Shown here one piece after another: positions 1-5,661 of a DNA stretch of 5,661 nucleotides (position 1 is its first letter; each line of letters begins with the position of its first letter). The notes beneath the pieces are model-generated. The model was not told where the DNA came from, searched no databases, and saw only the letters and a program-made list of their open reading frames with translations. Location of the stretch: NCBI GenBank assembly GCA_929200455.1, contig CAKMZR010000110.1, positions 1 to 5,661 of the forward strand, read 5' to 3'. The translations under genes were made by a program, and so were the position numbers. The stretch comes from an uncultured Alphaproteobacteria bacterium. Lineage in GTDB: Bacteria > Pseudomonadota > Alphaproteobacteria > CAKMZR01.

Positions 1-89
1 CTATCAACGAAAGTGCAAGACACGCCGCAGAAAAACTCATTCTTGAAGCAAAAACACTCTCTCCCGTGAAAAAGCGTCTGTCATCCTGA
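1..89 (+). CDS. 3' end of an unidentified protein, converging on the lipoprotein-like gene
   Basis: Reading from base 3, this frame stays open for 28 codons and ends at TGA (87-89). The visible C-terminus begins INESARHAAEKL and ends SPVKKRLSS. It is Ala/Glu/Lys/Leu-rich and looks like an amphipathic helix with a basic end, as in many soluble bacterial proteins. The other two plus frames reach stops earlier and read less like protein. Only 15 bases separate its stop from the stop of the minus-strand gene, so the two genes are tightly convergent. I do not recognise the family, and 28 residues are too few to assign a function. That it is coding at all is inferred from composition. Confidence 0.45.
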   Translation, partial: INESARHAAEKLILEAKTLSPVKKRLSS

Positions 90-113
90 CCTAGAAACCC
101 CCGCCTAGAAACC
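90..113 (-). repeat. Direct repeat of GGTTTCTAGG across the stop codon of gene 1
   Basis: On the coding (minus) strand the 10-mer GGTTTCTAGG occurs at 113-104 and again at 99-90, a period of 14 bases. The first copy contains the last Gly-Phe codons and the TAG stop. The second lies just after the stop, in a different frame. The end of the neighbouring paralogue has the same arrangement, with GGCTTCTAGG at a period of 11. CTAG is self-complementary, but I see no stem long enough to act as a terminator. Confidence 0.7.
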
Positions 114-158
114 GTAGTCCGCCTCACTCGTCACTCCCAGTCCCACAAAAACATCTCC
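105..158 (-). other. Conserved C-terminal tail of gene 1 (GD...GLGVTSEADYGF)
   Basis: The last 17 residues match the last 16 of the paralogue: GDVFVGLGVTSEADYGF against GDLLGLGVASDADYGF. Counting back from the terminal Phe, alternate residues are F, Y, A, S, V, L and V, with Gly or polar residues between them. This is an amphipathic beta-strand pattern ending in an aromatic residue. It resembles the C-terminal strand of outer-membrane proteins, although the Gly of the classical beta-signal is replaced by Glu. Use as a sorting or anchoring tag is inference. Confidence 0.6.
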
Positions 159-2969
159 CCACTCAGAACCAGATGGCCTCGTCCACGTCGCACCAGAACT
201 CTTGTCAAATCCTCCTATCGTGTGACTAAATATCCCGTTCCAACTATACTCATCAGCACCCTCACTCACAAATCCCTCTCCCAACGTAAATGTCAAACTG
301 TGAGGCCCATCAGATGCCCCCGTCTCGTGCGTAAAAACTAACTTCGTAGGCACTCCATCACCATCCTCCAATACCCTAAATCCACCACGCACAACGCTCT
401 TCGCTCCTCCCTTAGACGTCAACGTACTCGCAAAATTATCAGAATCTAATAACCCAATCTCCTCATCAAACGTAAGCGTTACCGTCGCTATGTCTACTCC
501 TCCAATCAACTCAATCCTAGATACCTCAATCTCACTCACTACAGGTCCTCCCTCACTCGGCATCGCCAAACCACTCTTCGTCAAACCATCCAATCCCATA
601 AGAACATTCCCCCCTCCATCCTCTATCGAACCATCGTCGATCTCCACCCTGTATTGCTTGCCGCTCTCCAAGGGCAATGTCGCCGTAATCTGTAATGTAC
701 TCCCCTTCACCAACACACTCGATATCCCCACACTCGTGCCGTCAGACTCCTTCAAACTCACCTCGTCCGACAATGTCTTGCCAGACACTACCCGCAAATC
801 ATCATCAAAAAATACCTTAATCAATCTCTCTCCCGCAACAATCCCTCCACCCCGCGTCGTGTCCAACACAAGCGGAACCACATCGTACTCCTCACCCTCC
901 GTCCTCAGTTCATATCCAGAAAAATCTCCCCAAGCCTTGTCTCGTACAGACCACTTGCCTATGTATACTCGATAAGTCACATCGTTCTCCAAAGCATTCG
1001 CCGTAGTGATCGTCAAATCCTTTCCAGCCACCTCCGTCGTGAAACTTCCAGGTGCAACCTCATAAACACTCCCAGACCACCTCACTACCACTATCGACTC
1101 ACTAGGACCCTCCTCAATCTCTCGGGCAAAACTTACCCGCAACGTGTGGTCGTCCACCAACGTCAATCCCTCCGAAGATAACCTCACCGCTCCCCCCTCC
1201 ACCCAATCATACACTGTCGCACCATTCTCATTACCACTCACATCCTCCACCGTACCCGCAGACAACTTCAAACGGTAATGTATACCTCGCGTCAACGTCA
1301 ATGGACCCGATAAAAGAAATGATACATTGTTATCGTCCAAAAAAGAAAAATCTATACCAAACGTCACAGACGTCTCAACTCCACCAGAACCAACCGAATA
1401 TAACTTAATATTATTCGTCGTCAAACCTGTCTCGTCGTTCCTAATCTTCTCGTCAAATATAAGACTCAGTGTATTCGAAGAATGACCATGGAGAATAAGT
1501 TTCGGAGACGTCGTGTCCGCACTAGATAACACCTCCTTCGTCACACCCAGCGCCTTCGCCCTCCCCAAAATCTCATTGCCCGCTCTATCCGCCACCGCTC
1601 CCGCACTCCACCTCACCGCATAGCTTTCCGAGGACTCTATCGCAAAATGATTCACAAAAAGCCTTACCTTCGTCGGATCCCCCGCGTCCAATAGCGCTCC
1701 CACCACCGCCTCTTCAAACGTTCCCTCATTAACCACAAACCTAGATTCTTCCGCCAAAAGTATAGCTTCGCTAAATGTAAGCAAAACATAAGAACTATTC
1801 ACCGTCGCTACCGCCGAACTCAAAGTCGGGGCTGTCCTGTCCACCGTAAACGTCAATACAGCAGATTCCTCACTCTCGTTCCCCGCATGATCCTCAACCT
1901 TCCCCACTACCCTGTAAATACCATCTCCAGCAAAACGACTACCCGTCACCGTCACATCATCTCCACCCGTGCTCGCTCCCAACAAAATCAAATCTCCATT
2001 CGATGCCTTCAAGTACAGCTTCCTTAACCCACCCGCATCCGAGACCAATCCACTAAAGGCAAAAACAAAATTGCTCGCCTTCGTGTATTTCATGTTCCCC
2101 ACATCCCTCACGTTTACACCATCGTCAAATCCTAAAGTCGGAGCACTCGGGGCCGTAGTGTCCACCGTAAAAGTCACCGCAGCACTCACATCACCCTCGT
2201 TGCCTGCACTGTCCACTTCTTTTACCACAATGTGCGTCACGCCGTCTTCTAAAGAAGAAGATACCGTCACATCAACAGATGTCCCATCCTCCACAAGGCC
2301 GCTCCCTATCACCGTATCGCTTCCTCGTATGTGTACATTCACACGCGAACCCGTCTCCAAACCCCCTATTGTCAAGGTCGGGGTTGTGTTTCTCGTGTAT
2401 GTGATGCCTCCCACTTCCACTCCACCACTCAAAGACACTTCCGGGGCGTCCGGGGGCGTCGTGTCAAGAGTGAAAATCAAAGGTGCTCCCGCGTTGCCCT
2501 CCTTATCCTCTCCATCCACTCTCTCCGATAACTTCGCCGTCAAATGATATTCCTTGTTTGCCGTAAATGCTGAATCCAACGTCACACTCACAAAACCCAC
2601 CGTCACATGGGCTTCCGTCAAGGTCACACTCTTCAAAAGATTCGTTCCTCCCTCATACAGATTCACCTCAAAATCTGGTGACGCATCCAACGCCAACTTT
2701 ACCTTCAATAACTTCAACTTCTTCTTATTCGTCAATCCCGTTATCAATTCCGTCGGGGCGTCTTCGTCGTACAACTCCAAAGAAGGCGGCGTCGCGTTCG
2801 CTGCTCCTCCATTCCCTCCATTGCCTCCATCGCCTACATCGCCTCCATTGCCGCTGTTTCCTCTTCCACATGTGAGTAAAAATCCTAAAGATGAAAGCGT
2901 TCCTAAACTCCCAGATGATCTCGCACGCTTGATCCCAGTCAATCCCTCATACAATCCGACTCTTCTCAT
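105..2969 (-). CDS. Putative surface lipoprotein built of Ig-like (Big/SwmB-type) repeats (gene 1)
   Basis: A complete 954-residue protein. Residues 1-34 form a basic N-terminus and a short hydrophobic stretch ending in a lipobox-like LLTC, so Cys34 may be lipidated. Residues 35-60 are a Gly/Asn/Asp linker. Ig-like modules follow at about 63-170, 171-270 and 271-378, closing with FTLDTTPP, FTVDTTAP and FTVDRTAP. The second and third also carry 'SAGNE' or 'HAGNE'. From about 379 to 915 there are some five modules of the Big_5 (SbsA-like) or SwmB type, with L-x-F-x-E/D strands, 'Y-R/A-V' strands and 'DRAGN' or 'DVSGN' loops. A tail ending EADYGF closes the protein. No enzyme domain or catalytic motif is visible. 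Such proteins usually act outside the cell as adhesins, matrix or envelope components; that role is inferred here. The ATG at 2969 is chosen because AAGGAG lies 9 bases upstream and the next in-frame Met is residue 293. It is a paralogue of the upstream gene. Confidence 0.85.
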   Translation of the reverse strand: MRRVGLYEGLTGIKRARSSGSLGTLSSLGFLLTCGRGNSGNGGDVGDGGNGGNGGAANATPPSLELYDEDAPTELITGLTNKKKLKLLKVKLALDASPDFEVNLYEGGTNLLKSVTLTEAHVTVGFVSVTLDSAFTANKEYHLTAKLSERVDGEDKEGNAGAPLIFTLDTTPPDAPEVSLSGGVEVGGITYTRNTTPTLTIGGLETGSRVNVHIRGSDTVIGSGLVEDGTSVDVTVSSSLEDGVTHIVVKEVDSAGNEGDVSAAVTFTVDTTAPSAPTLGFDDGVNVRDVGNMKYTKASNFVFAFSGLVSDAGGLRKLYLKASNGDLILLGASTGGDDVTVTGSRFAGDGIYRVVGKVEDHAGNESEESAVLTFTVDRTAPTLSSAVATVNSSYVLLTFSEAILLAEESRFVVNEGTFEEAVVGALLDAGDPTKVRLFVNHFAIESSESYAVRWSAGAVADRAGNEILGRAKALGVTKEVLSSADTTSPKLILHGHSSNTLSLIFDEKIRNDETGLTTNNIKLYSVGSGGVETSVTFGIDFSFLDDNNVSFLLSGPLTLTRGIHYRLKLSAGTVEDVSGNENGATVYDWVEGGAVRLSSEGLTLVDDHTLRVSFAREIEEGPSESIVVVRWSGSVYEVAPGSFTTEVAGKDLTITTANALENDVTYRVYIGKWSVRDKAWGDFSGYELRTEGEEYDVVPLVLDTTRGGGIVAGERLIKVFFDDDLRVVSGKTLSDEVSLKESDGTSVGISSVLVKGSTLQITATLPLESGKQYRVEIDDGSIEDGGGNVLMGLDGLTKSGLAMPSEGGPVVSEIEVSRIELIGGVDIATVTLTFDEEIGLLDSDNFASTLTSKGGAKSVVRGGFRVLEDGDGVPTKLVFTHETGASDGPHSLTFTLGEGFVSEGADEYSWNGIFSHTIGGFDKSSGATWTRPSGSEWGDVFVGLGVTSEADYGF
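219..1841 (-). repeat. About five tandem Big_5/SwmB-like modules in gene 1
   Basis: Residues about 377-917 hold five consecutive units of roughly 100 residues each: 379-487, 488-590, 595-695, 696-800 and 806-915. Recurrent landmarks are an early strand such as LLTFSEA, LSLIFDEK, LRVSFARE, IKVFFDDD or TLTFDEE. Later a strand of the type YAVRWSAG, YRLKLSAG, YRVYIGK or YRVEIDDG appears, often followed by 'V-x-D-x-x-GN'. This matches the known logic of Big_5 and SWM repeats. The units are diverged in DNA sequence, so this is an old protein-level repeat. Boundaries are approximate. Confidence 0.65.
1842..2783 (-). repeat. Three N-terminal Ig-like modules in gene 1
   Basis: Residues about 63-376 form three units that each finish in a strand F-T-x-D followed by T-T/R-x-P: FTLDTTPPDAP, FTVDTTAPSAP and FTVDRTAPTLS. 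The second and third have V-x-D-x-A-GNE before the last strand, typical of bacterial Ig-like domains found in large adhesins. The first is the most divergent and follows the Gly-rich linker directly. The third contains KASNGDLILLGAS, which recurs in the paralogue. Confidence 0.65.
2806..2850 (-). repeat. Five tandem 9-bp units encoding a Gly/Asn/Asp linker
   Basis: On the plus strand the units are cctccattc, cctccattg, cctccatcg, cctacatcg and cctccattg. They encode GG[N/D]-type triplets just after the putative lipidated Cys34. Because the unit length is a multiple of three, slippage would lengthen or shorten the linker without breaking the frame. The units differ by one or two bases, so the tract is probably not highly unstable. 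Confidence 0.8.
2868..2969 (-). other. Lipoprotein-type signal peptide of gene 1 with a weak lipobox
   Basis: Residues 1-34 have positive charges at R2, R3, K14, R15 and R17, a modest hydrophobic stretch LGTLSSLGFLL (22-32), and then T33-C34. Leu at -3 fits a lipobox. Thr at -1 is unusual for the classical [LVI][ASTVI][GAS]C pattern but is tolerated in more permissive groups such as spirochaetes. The long n-region with an acidic residue (E8) and the short core make this a borderline signal. A Gly-rich tether after the Cys is typical of surface lipoproteins and supports the reading. Confidence 0.5.
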
Positions 2970-2978
2970 TATAGATTT

Positions 2979-2984
2979 CTCCTT
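2979..2984 (-). promoter_or_regulatory. Shine-Dalgarno site of gene 1
   Basis: AAGGAG on the minus strand, 9 bases before the ATG at 2969-2967. It fixes this ATG as the start. Another ATG at 2994-2992 lies upstream of the site but is in a different frame and ends after 15 codons. Confidence 0.8.
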
Positions 2985-3030
2985 GTTTCGTCATATCTAT
3001 GCATATACACATATCCACACACCGCATATG

Positions 3031-3059
3031 ACTATAACCGATGTCACCTCCCTTGTCAC
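3031..3059 (-). promoter_or_regulatory. Predicted sigma70-type promoter for gene 1
   Basis: On the minus strand, GTGACA (3059-3054) and TATAGT (3036-3031) are separated by exactly 17 bases. Each differs from the consensus TTGACA and TATAAT by one base. Transcription would start near 3024, giving a 5' leader of about 55 bases before the ATG. The promoter lies wholly in the 121-bp gap between the two paralogues, so gene 1 need not depend on readthrough from gene 2. A second GTGACA (3047-3042) sits 12 bases downstream of the first, inside the spacer. Confidence 0.55.
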
Positions 3060-3078
3060 GCCCTATCCTTTGCCCACC

Positions 3079-3099
3079 CCTAGAAGCCGCCTAGAAGCC
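3079..3099 (-). repeat. Direct repeat of GGCTTCTAGG across the stop codon of gene 2
   Basis: On the minus strand GGCTTCTAGG occurs at 3099-3090, containing the final Gly-Phe codons and TAG stop, and again at 3088-3079 with a period of 11. It is the counterpart of the GGTTTCTAGG pair at the end of gene 1. The two loci also agree in the bases directly after the stop (TAGGCGG), so homology runs past the coding region. Confidence 0.7.
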
Positions 3100-3141
3100 G
3101 TAATCAGCATCACTCGCCACGCCCAGTCCCAACAAATCACC
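3091..3141 (-). other. Conserved C-terminal tail of gene 2 (GDLLGLGVASDADYGF)
   Basis: This is the partner of the gene 1 tail. The alternating pattern F, Y, A, S, V, L, L from the end is kept, and the preceding region shares TWT (residues 828-830 here). The DNA is also close: GGGACTGGG and then GTG, CGAGTGA and TACGG blocks occur in the same order in both genes. This stretch is clearly better conserved than the modules just before it. Confidence 0.6.
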
Positions 3142-5661
3142 TCCCTCATCTTCCTCAAAAGAACCAGTAGGAGTCCATGTGCCAGCCGCTCCCGTAAAGG
3201 GTATCGAAATCTCAGAAAAAGACTCATTCCATACCTCACCATCGCTTGCCAATCCCACAAATCCCTCGTCAAAACTTATCTTCAACGTGTTCTTGAAAAA
3301 TGTAGAAAAAACATCTATACCAAACTTAATCGTCTTGCCATCAACCCTCACATTCGACGGCGTATCGTCCTCAAGATTTCCACTCGCTCGGTACGTACTC
3401 GCCTTAAATGTCTTCGAATCCAATATCTTAATGTCCTTGTCAAACGTAATCGTTACCGTCGCATTGTTCACATTCGGAACATCAATCCGGGTCACCTTAG
3501 GTCCCGCTCCCGATACAGGAGACTCAAGGACCGTACTCCCCACAAAAGATAAACCGTCATTCCTATAAGGCGCATCATCAGATACTCCCCCCTCAGAAAA
3601 CTCAACCTTGTACTTCTTGCTGCTCTCAGTCGGGTTTGTCAACCGAACATTCACAAAATTTCCCGTCACATCCGCACTCGACACAGACACAGAACCACCA
3701 CTCCCATCTTTCACAACAATCTTGCTCACATCATTCACCCTCATCTTTTCACTAAAATATACCTGTATCAGTTTTGTACCCACCACAAGACCTCCACTCG
3801 TACTCGTGTCCAGTGTAGGCGACACCAAATCTACCTTCTCCGTCTCAGTCGTGAGAGACACAGGAGAAGTCACAGTCTCACCATCCCTTTTCACCGCATG
3901 AGGAGCAAGCTTCACCCGATATGCAGACCCAGAATCCAACGCACTGTCCAAAGCAATAATCAATCCCTTACCACTCGTCGATAACTCAAAATCTCCCGAC
4001 ACTTCCGTATAACCAACCCCCACAGCATCCTTCTTCTCTATCGTAATCGCATCTCCATAATATCCAAGCTTCACCGCATACTCAAAATTAACCCTCAATG
4101 TCTTCAAGTCCACAATAGTCAAACCCTTATCTCCCGTCGACAATAACGACATGTTCACTCCTCTTCCCCTCTCCACAATATTCTCAGAAGCCGCATAGGT
4201 AAAATCATAACTAATCGCTAGATTAGCATTACCCTTCACATCTTCCACCGCTCCCGCCTTTATTTTAAGTCTGTAGGTTTGACCCGCCACAAATGGATCA
4301 CTCGGAAATGAACTGCCCGAACCAAAATATAAATAAACTTCAGGACCACCAATGTACGGAGAACTCGAACTCCCCGTCGTCAATACCAACGTCTCACTAC
4401 CACCAGGGCCAAGCTTATAAACTTGAAAATTACTATCCGAACTCCCTATAGTAAGACGCGATACCGTCTCCGCATTATCCTTAAGATTCTCTACAAAACG
4501 AATGTAAAACTGTATAACATTGCTCTGAAATACAAAAATAGGATAATAGTCTTCCGTTAAGTTGCCTCCACTGCTCGACTTTGTCGCAGGAAGAAAACCA
4601 TACGGAGCAAGAACGGGACCCGTCGTGTCGCTCGAATCAACTGTTGCCGTCACACTAAGAGCCTTGCTCTTTGCCGCAACATCATTGCCAGCCCTATCCA
4701 CAACCGCTCCCTTAGTCCATGACACCGTGTAAGCTTGTGCCAAGACCGGATTATTCAACGTAAAATATACCTTCGTGGCGTCACTCGGATCAAGACGGAT
4801 AAAACGAACAACTTCTCCCGTCACCGTGAATTTGCTTCCGTCTACATAACCAAGAGCCTCATCAAAAGTTAATGTAAAATAGTTGTTATTCACTGTCGCC
4901 GAAAGGGGATTTGATGTCACCGCTTGCGGAGCCGTGGTGTCAAGATCAGATAAAGTCAAAGACGTACTCGCATCACGACTCTCACTACCCCTCGCCTCAA
5001 TCGCATCGTTCTTTGCCACGCCTCCTCCTACAGACAATTCAGAAAAATCAAAAATAACCTTGCCACTCGCACCCACTGTCTTTTCCGCACTCACACGGGT
5101 TTCACCCTTGTAGATTGCCACCCTATCACCCTCGTCTGCTTCCACCACAAACTTAGGTTTGCTGTACGCGTAGCCCTCCGGCGTGCCCGAACGAAAACCA
5201 AGAGATACACTCGAAGAAATTGTCACAGGAAGATCATTTGATGGTGCACTCTCGTTGCCCGCCGCATCTGTTGCCTTCACAACTACCGTGTTCGCTCCCG
5301 TAGAAAGACGGCTTGTTGCCGCAATGTCTATTGATGTACCTGTCGCCGTTCCTCTCCCAATTTCCGTCAAATCACCATTGCTCGCCTTGCTGTAAATAAT
5401 CACCAACGCTCCCGCTTCTACGCCACTCACGCGAAAAGTCGGAGTCGCAGAGATCGCACCGTGCACCACCACCGTAGGTTTCGCAGGGGGCGTCCGGTCT
5501 ATCGTGAAGGTCAATTCAGACGATGCCGCACTCTCGTTATTCGCCCAATCGTGCACCTTGCCCACTACCGTATAGGTGCCGTCCGTATCAAAACGTACAT
5601 CTGTTACCGTCACCACATCACCATTAATGCTCGCTCCCAATAGAGTCAAATCTCCATTTGA
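3091..5661 (-). CDS. Ig-like repeat surface protein, paralogue of gene 1 (5' end outside the window; gene 2)
   Basis: At least 856 residues are visible, ending in TAG (3093-3091). The frame is open to the last base and begins SNGDLTLLGAS, which aligns with residues 323-333 of gene 1. The true start therefore lies beyond the window, and the TTG at 5649 is not a start. Order of visible modules: the end of an Ig-like unit (1-57, closing FTIDRTPP), two extra modules (about 58-147 and 148-242), five Big_5/SwmB-like units (245-347, 348-490, 491-608, 609-718, 719-822), and a tail ending ASDADYGF. Loops VVDRAGN and VEDVKGN match gene 1's DRAGN and DVSGN loops. The 348-490 unit is longer than its gene 1 partner. 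No catalytic motif is seen. If its N-terminus resembles that of gene 1, about 320 residues are missing and it would carry a lipoprotein signal; that is inference. An extracellular structural or adhesive role is likely but unproven. Confidence 0.85.
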   Translation of the reverse strand, partial: SNGDLTLLGASINGDVVTVTDVRFDTDGTYTVVGKVHDWANNESAASSELTFTIDRTPPAKPTVVVHGAISATPTFRVSGVEAGALVIIYSKASNGDLTEIGRGTATGTSIDIAATSRLSTGANTVVVKATDAAGNESAPSNDLPVTISSSVSLGFRSGTPEGYAYSKPKFVVEADEGDRVAIYKGETRVSAEKTVGASGKVIFDFSELSVGGGVAKNDAIEARGSESRDASTSLTLSDLDTTAPQAVTSNPLSATVNNNYFTLTFDEALGYVDGSKFTVTGEVVRFIRLDPSDATKVYFTLNNPVLAQAYTVSWTKGAVVDRAGNDVAAKSKALSVTATVDSSDTTGPVLAPYGFLPATKSSSGGNLTEDYYPIFVFQSNVIQFYIRFVENLKDNAETVSRLTIGSSDSNFQVYKLGPGGSETLVLTTGSSSSPYIGGPEVYLYFGSGSSFPSDPFVAGQTYRLKIKAGAVEDVKGNANLAISYDFTYAASENIVERGRGVNMSLLSTGDKGLTIVDLKTLRVNFEYAVKLGYYGDAITIEKKDAVGVGYTEVSGDFELSTSGKGLIIALDSALDSGSAYRVKLAPHAVKRDGETVTSPVSLTTETEKVDLVSPTLDTSTSGGLVVGTKLIQVYFSEKMRVNDVSKIVVKDGSGGSVSVSSADVTGNFVNVRLTNPTESSKKYKVEFSEGGVSDDAPYRNDGLSFVGSTVLESPVSGAGPKVTRIDVPNVNNATVTITFDKDIKILDSKTFKASTYRASGNLEDDTPSNVRVDGKTIKFGIDVFSTFFKNTLKISFDEGFVGLASDGEVWNESFSEISIPFTGAAGTWTPTGSFEEDEGGDLLGLGVASDADYGF
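4930..5490 (-). other. Two extra modules in gene 2 absent from gene 1
   Basis: Gene 1 passes straight from FTVDRTAP into a unit containing LLTFSEA. Gene 2 has about 187 residues between FTIDRTPP and LDTTAP before the matching unit (LTLTFDEA). The first extra module (about 58-147) is a typical Ig-like unit with KATDAAGNES. The second (about 148-242) is more divergent, contains VEADEGDRVAIYKGE, and ends in SDLDTTAP. The boundaries fall on the DxTxP junction motif, as expected for gain or loss of whole modules by recombination. Confidence 0.65.

Noticed and set aside
490..975. Long plus-strand open frame opposite gene 1; others lie at 1969-2547, 2567-2875, 3179-3568, 3608-3901 and 4883-5113
   Set aside because: These are Ser/Thr/Pro-rich antisense shadows of the Ig-repeat genes, without convincing ribosome binding sites or family resemblance.
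219..1841. A CRISPR array or DNA-level tandem repeat in the repeat region of gene 1
   Set aside because: The periodicity is at protein level, about 100 residues per unit, with diverged DNA. There are no short identical repeats with regular spacers.
2992..2994. Upstream ATG as a leader peptide start or alternative start of gene 1
   Set aside because: It is out of frame with gene 1 and ends after 15 codons. There is no ribosome binding site before it, whereas AAGGAG serves the ATG at 2969.
2970..3090. A rho-independent terminator after gene 2, or a structured RNA in the gap
   Set aside because: I found only short stems, for example CATAT/ATATG with an 11-base loop and the palindromes TATGCATA and CATATG, and no GC-rich hairpin followed by a T run.
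3063..3272. A 69-codon minus-strand frame overlapping the end of gene 2
   Set aside because: It lies out of frame inside the conserved tail of gene 2, and its composition (Trp/Arg/Leu-rich) is that of a shadow frame.
2554..3552. A 332-codon open frame on the plus strand spanning the end of gene 2, the gap and the start of gene 1
   Set aside because: It runs antisense to two well-supported genes and across the promoter, and its product is low-complexity with no recognisable domain. The coding strand rarely uses the codons that would give stops on this strand, which explains its length.
5647..5649. TTG as the start codon of gene 2
   Set aside because: The frame is open upstream to the window edge, and the residues there (SNGD) align with internal residues of gene 1, so the gene is simply truncated by the window.

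Overview
The window is almost filled by two large tandem paralogous genes on the minus strand. Both encode modular surface or secreted proteins made of repeated immunoglobulin-like (Ig-like) beta-sandwich domains. Reading in the direction of transcription, gene 2 (3091-5661) comes first and runs off the right-hand edge, so its 5' end is missing. A 121-bp intergenic gap follows, and then complete gene 1 (105-2969, 954 aa). The first 89 bases carry a short plus-strand reading frame that looks like the 3' end of an unrelated gene converging on gene 1.

Gene 1 starts with a weak lipoprotein-type signal (LLTC, Cys34) and a Gly/Asn/Asp-rich linker encoded by a 9-bp tandem repeat. Next come about three Ig-like modules that end in the junction motif F-T-x-D-x-T-x-P, then about five Big_5/SwmB-like modules carrying 'DxxGN' motifs. 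It ends in a short conserved tail, ADYGF. Visible gene 2 follows the same order and has the same tail, but carries about 187 extra residues (two more modules) placed exactly between two DxTxP junctions. The pair therefore looks like a duplicated, module-shuffled lipoprotein or adhesin-like family. Binding partner and function cannot be read from the sequence.

The gap between the genes has a good sigma70-like promoter (GTGACA, 17 bp, TATAGT) and a clear Shine-Dalgarno site for gene 1, so gene 1 can be transcribed independently. No convincing rho-independent terminator is visible. The most unusual feature is at the 3' ends. Both genes end in nearly the same nucleotides, and in both the 10-mer GGYTTCTAGG that contains the stop codon is repeated just beyond it.

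The organism is a bacterium, most likely diderm, judging from the lipoprotein-like N-terminus, the Ig-module architecture and the promoter and RBS style. The permissive lipobox would fit spirochaetes among others, but the taxon cannot be settled from this window. The coding strand is strongly G-rich relative to C, which explains the long spurious antisense reading frames. No tRNA, rRNA, CRISPR, transposase or integrase was seen.
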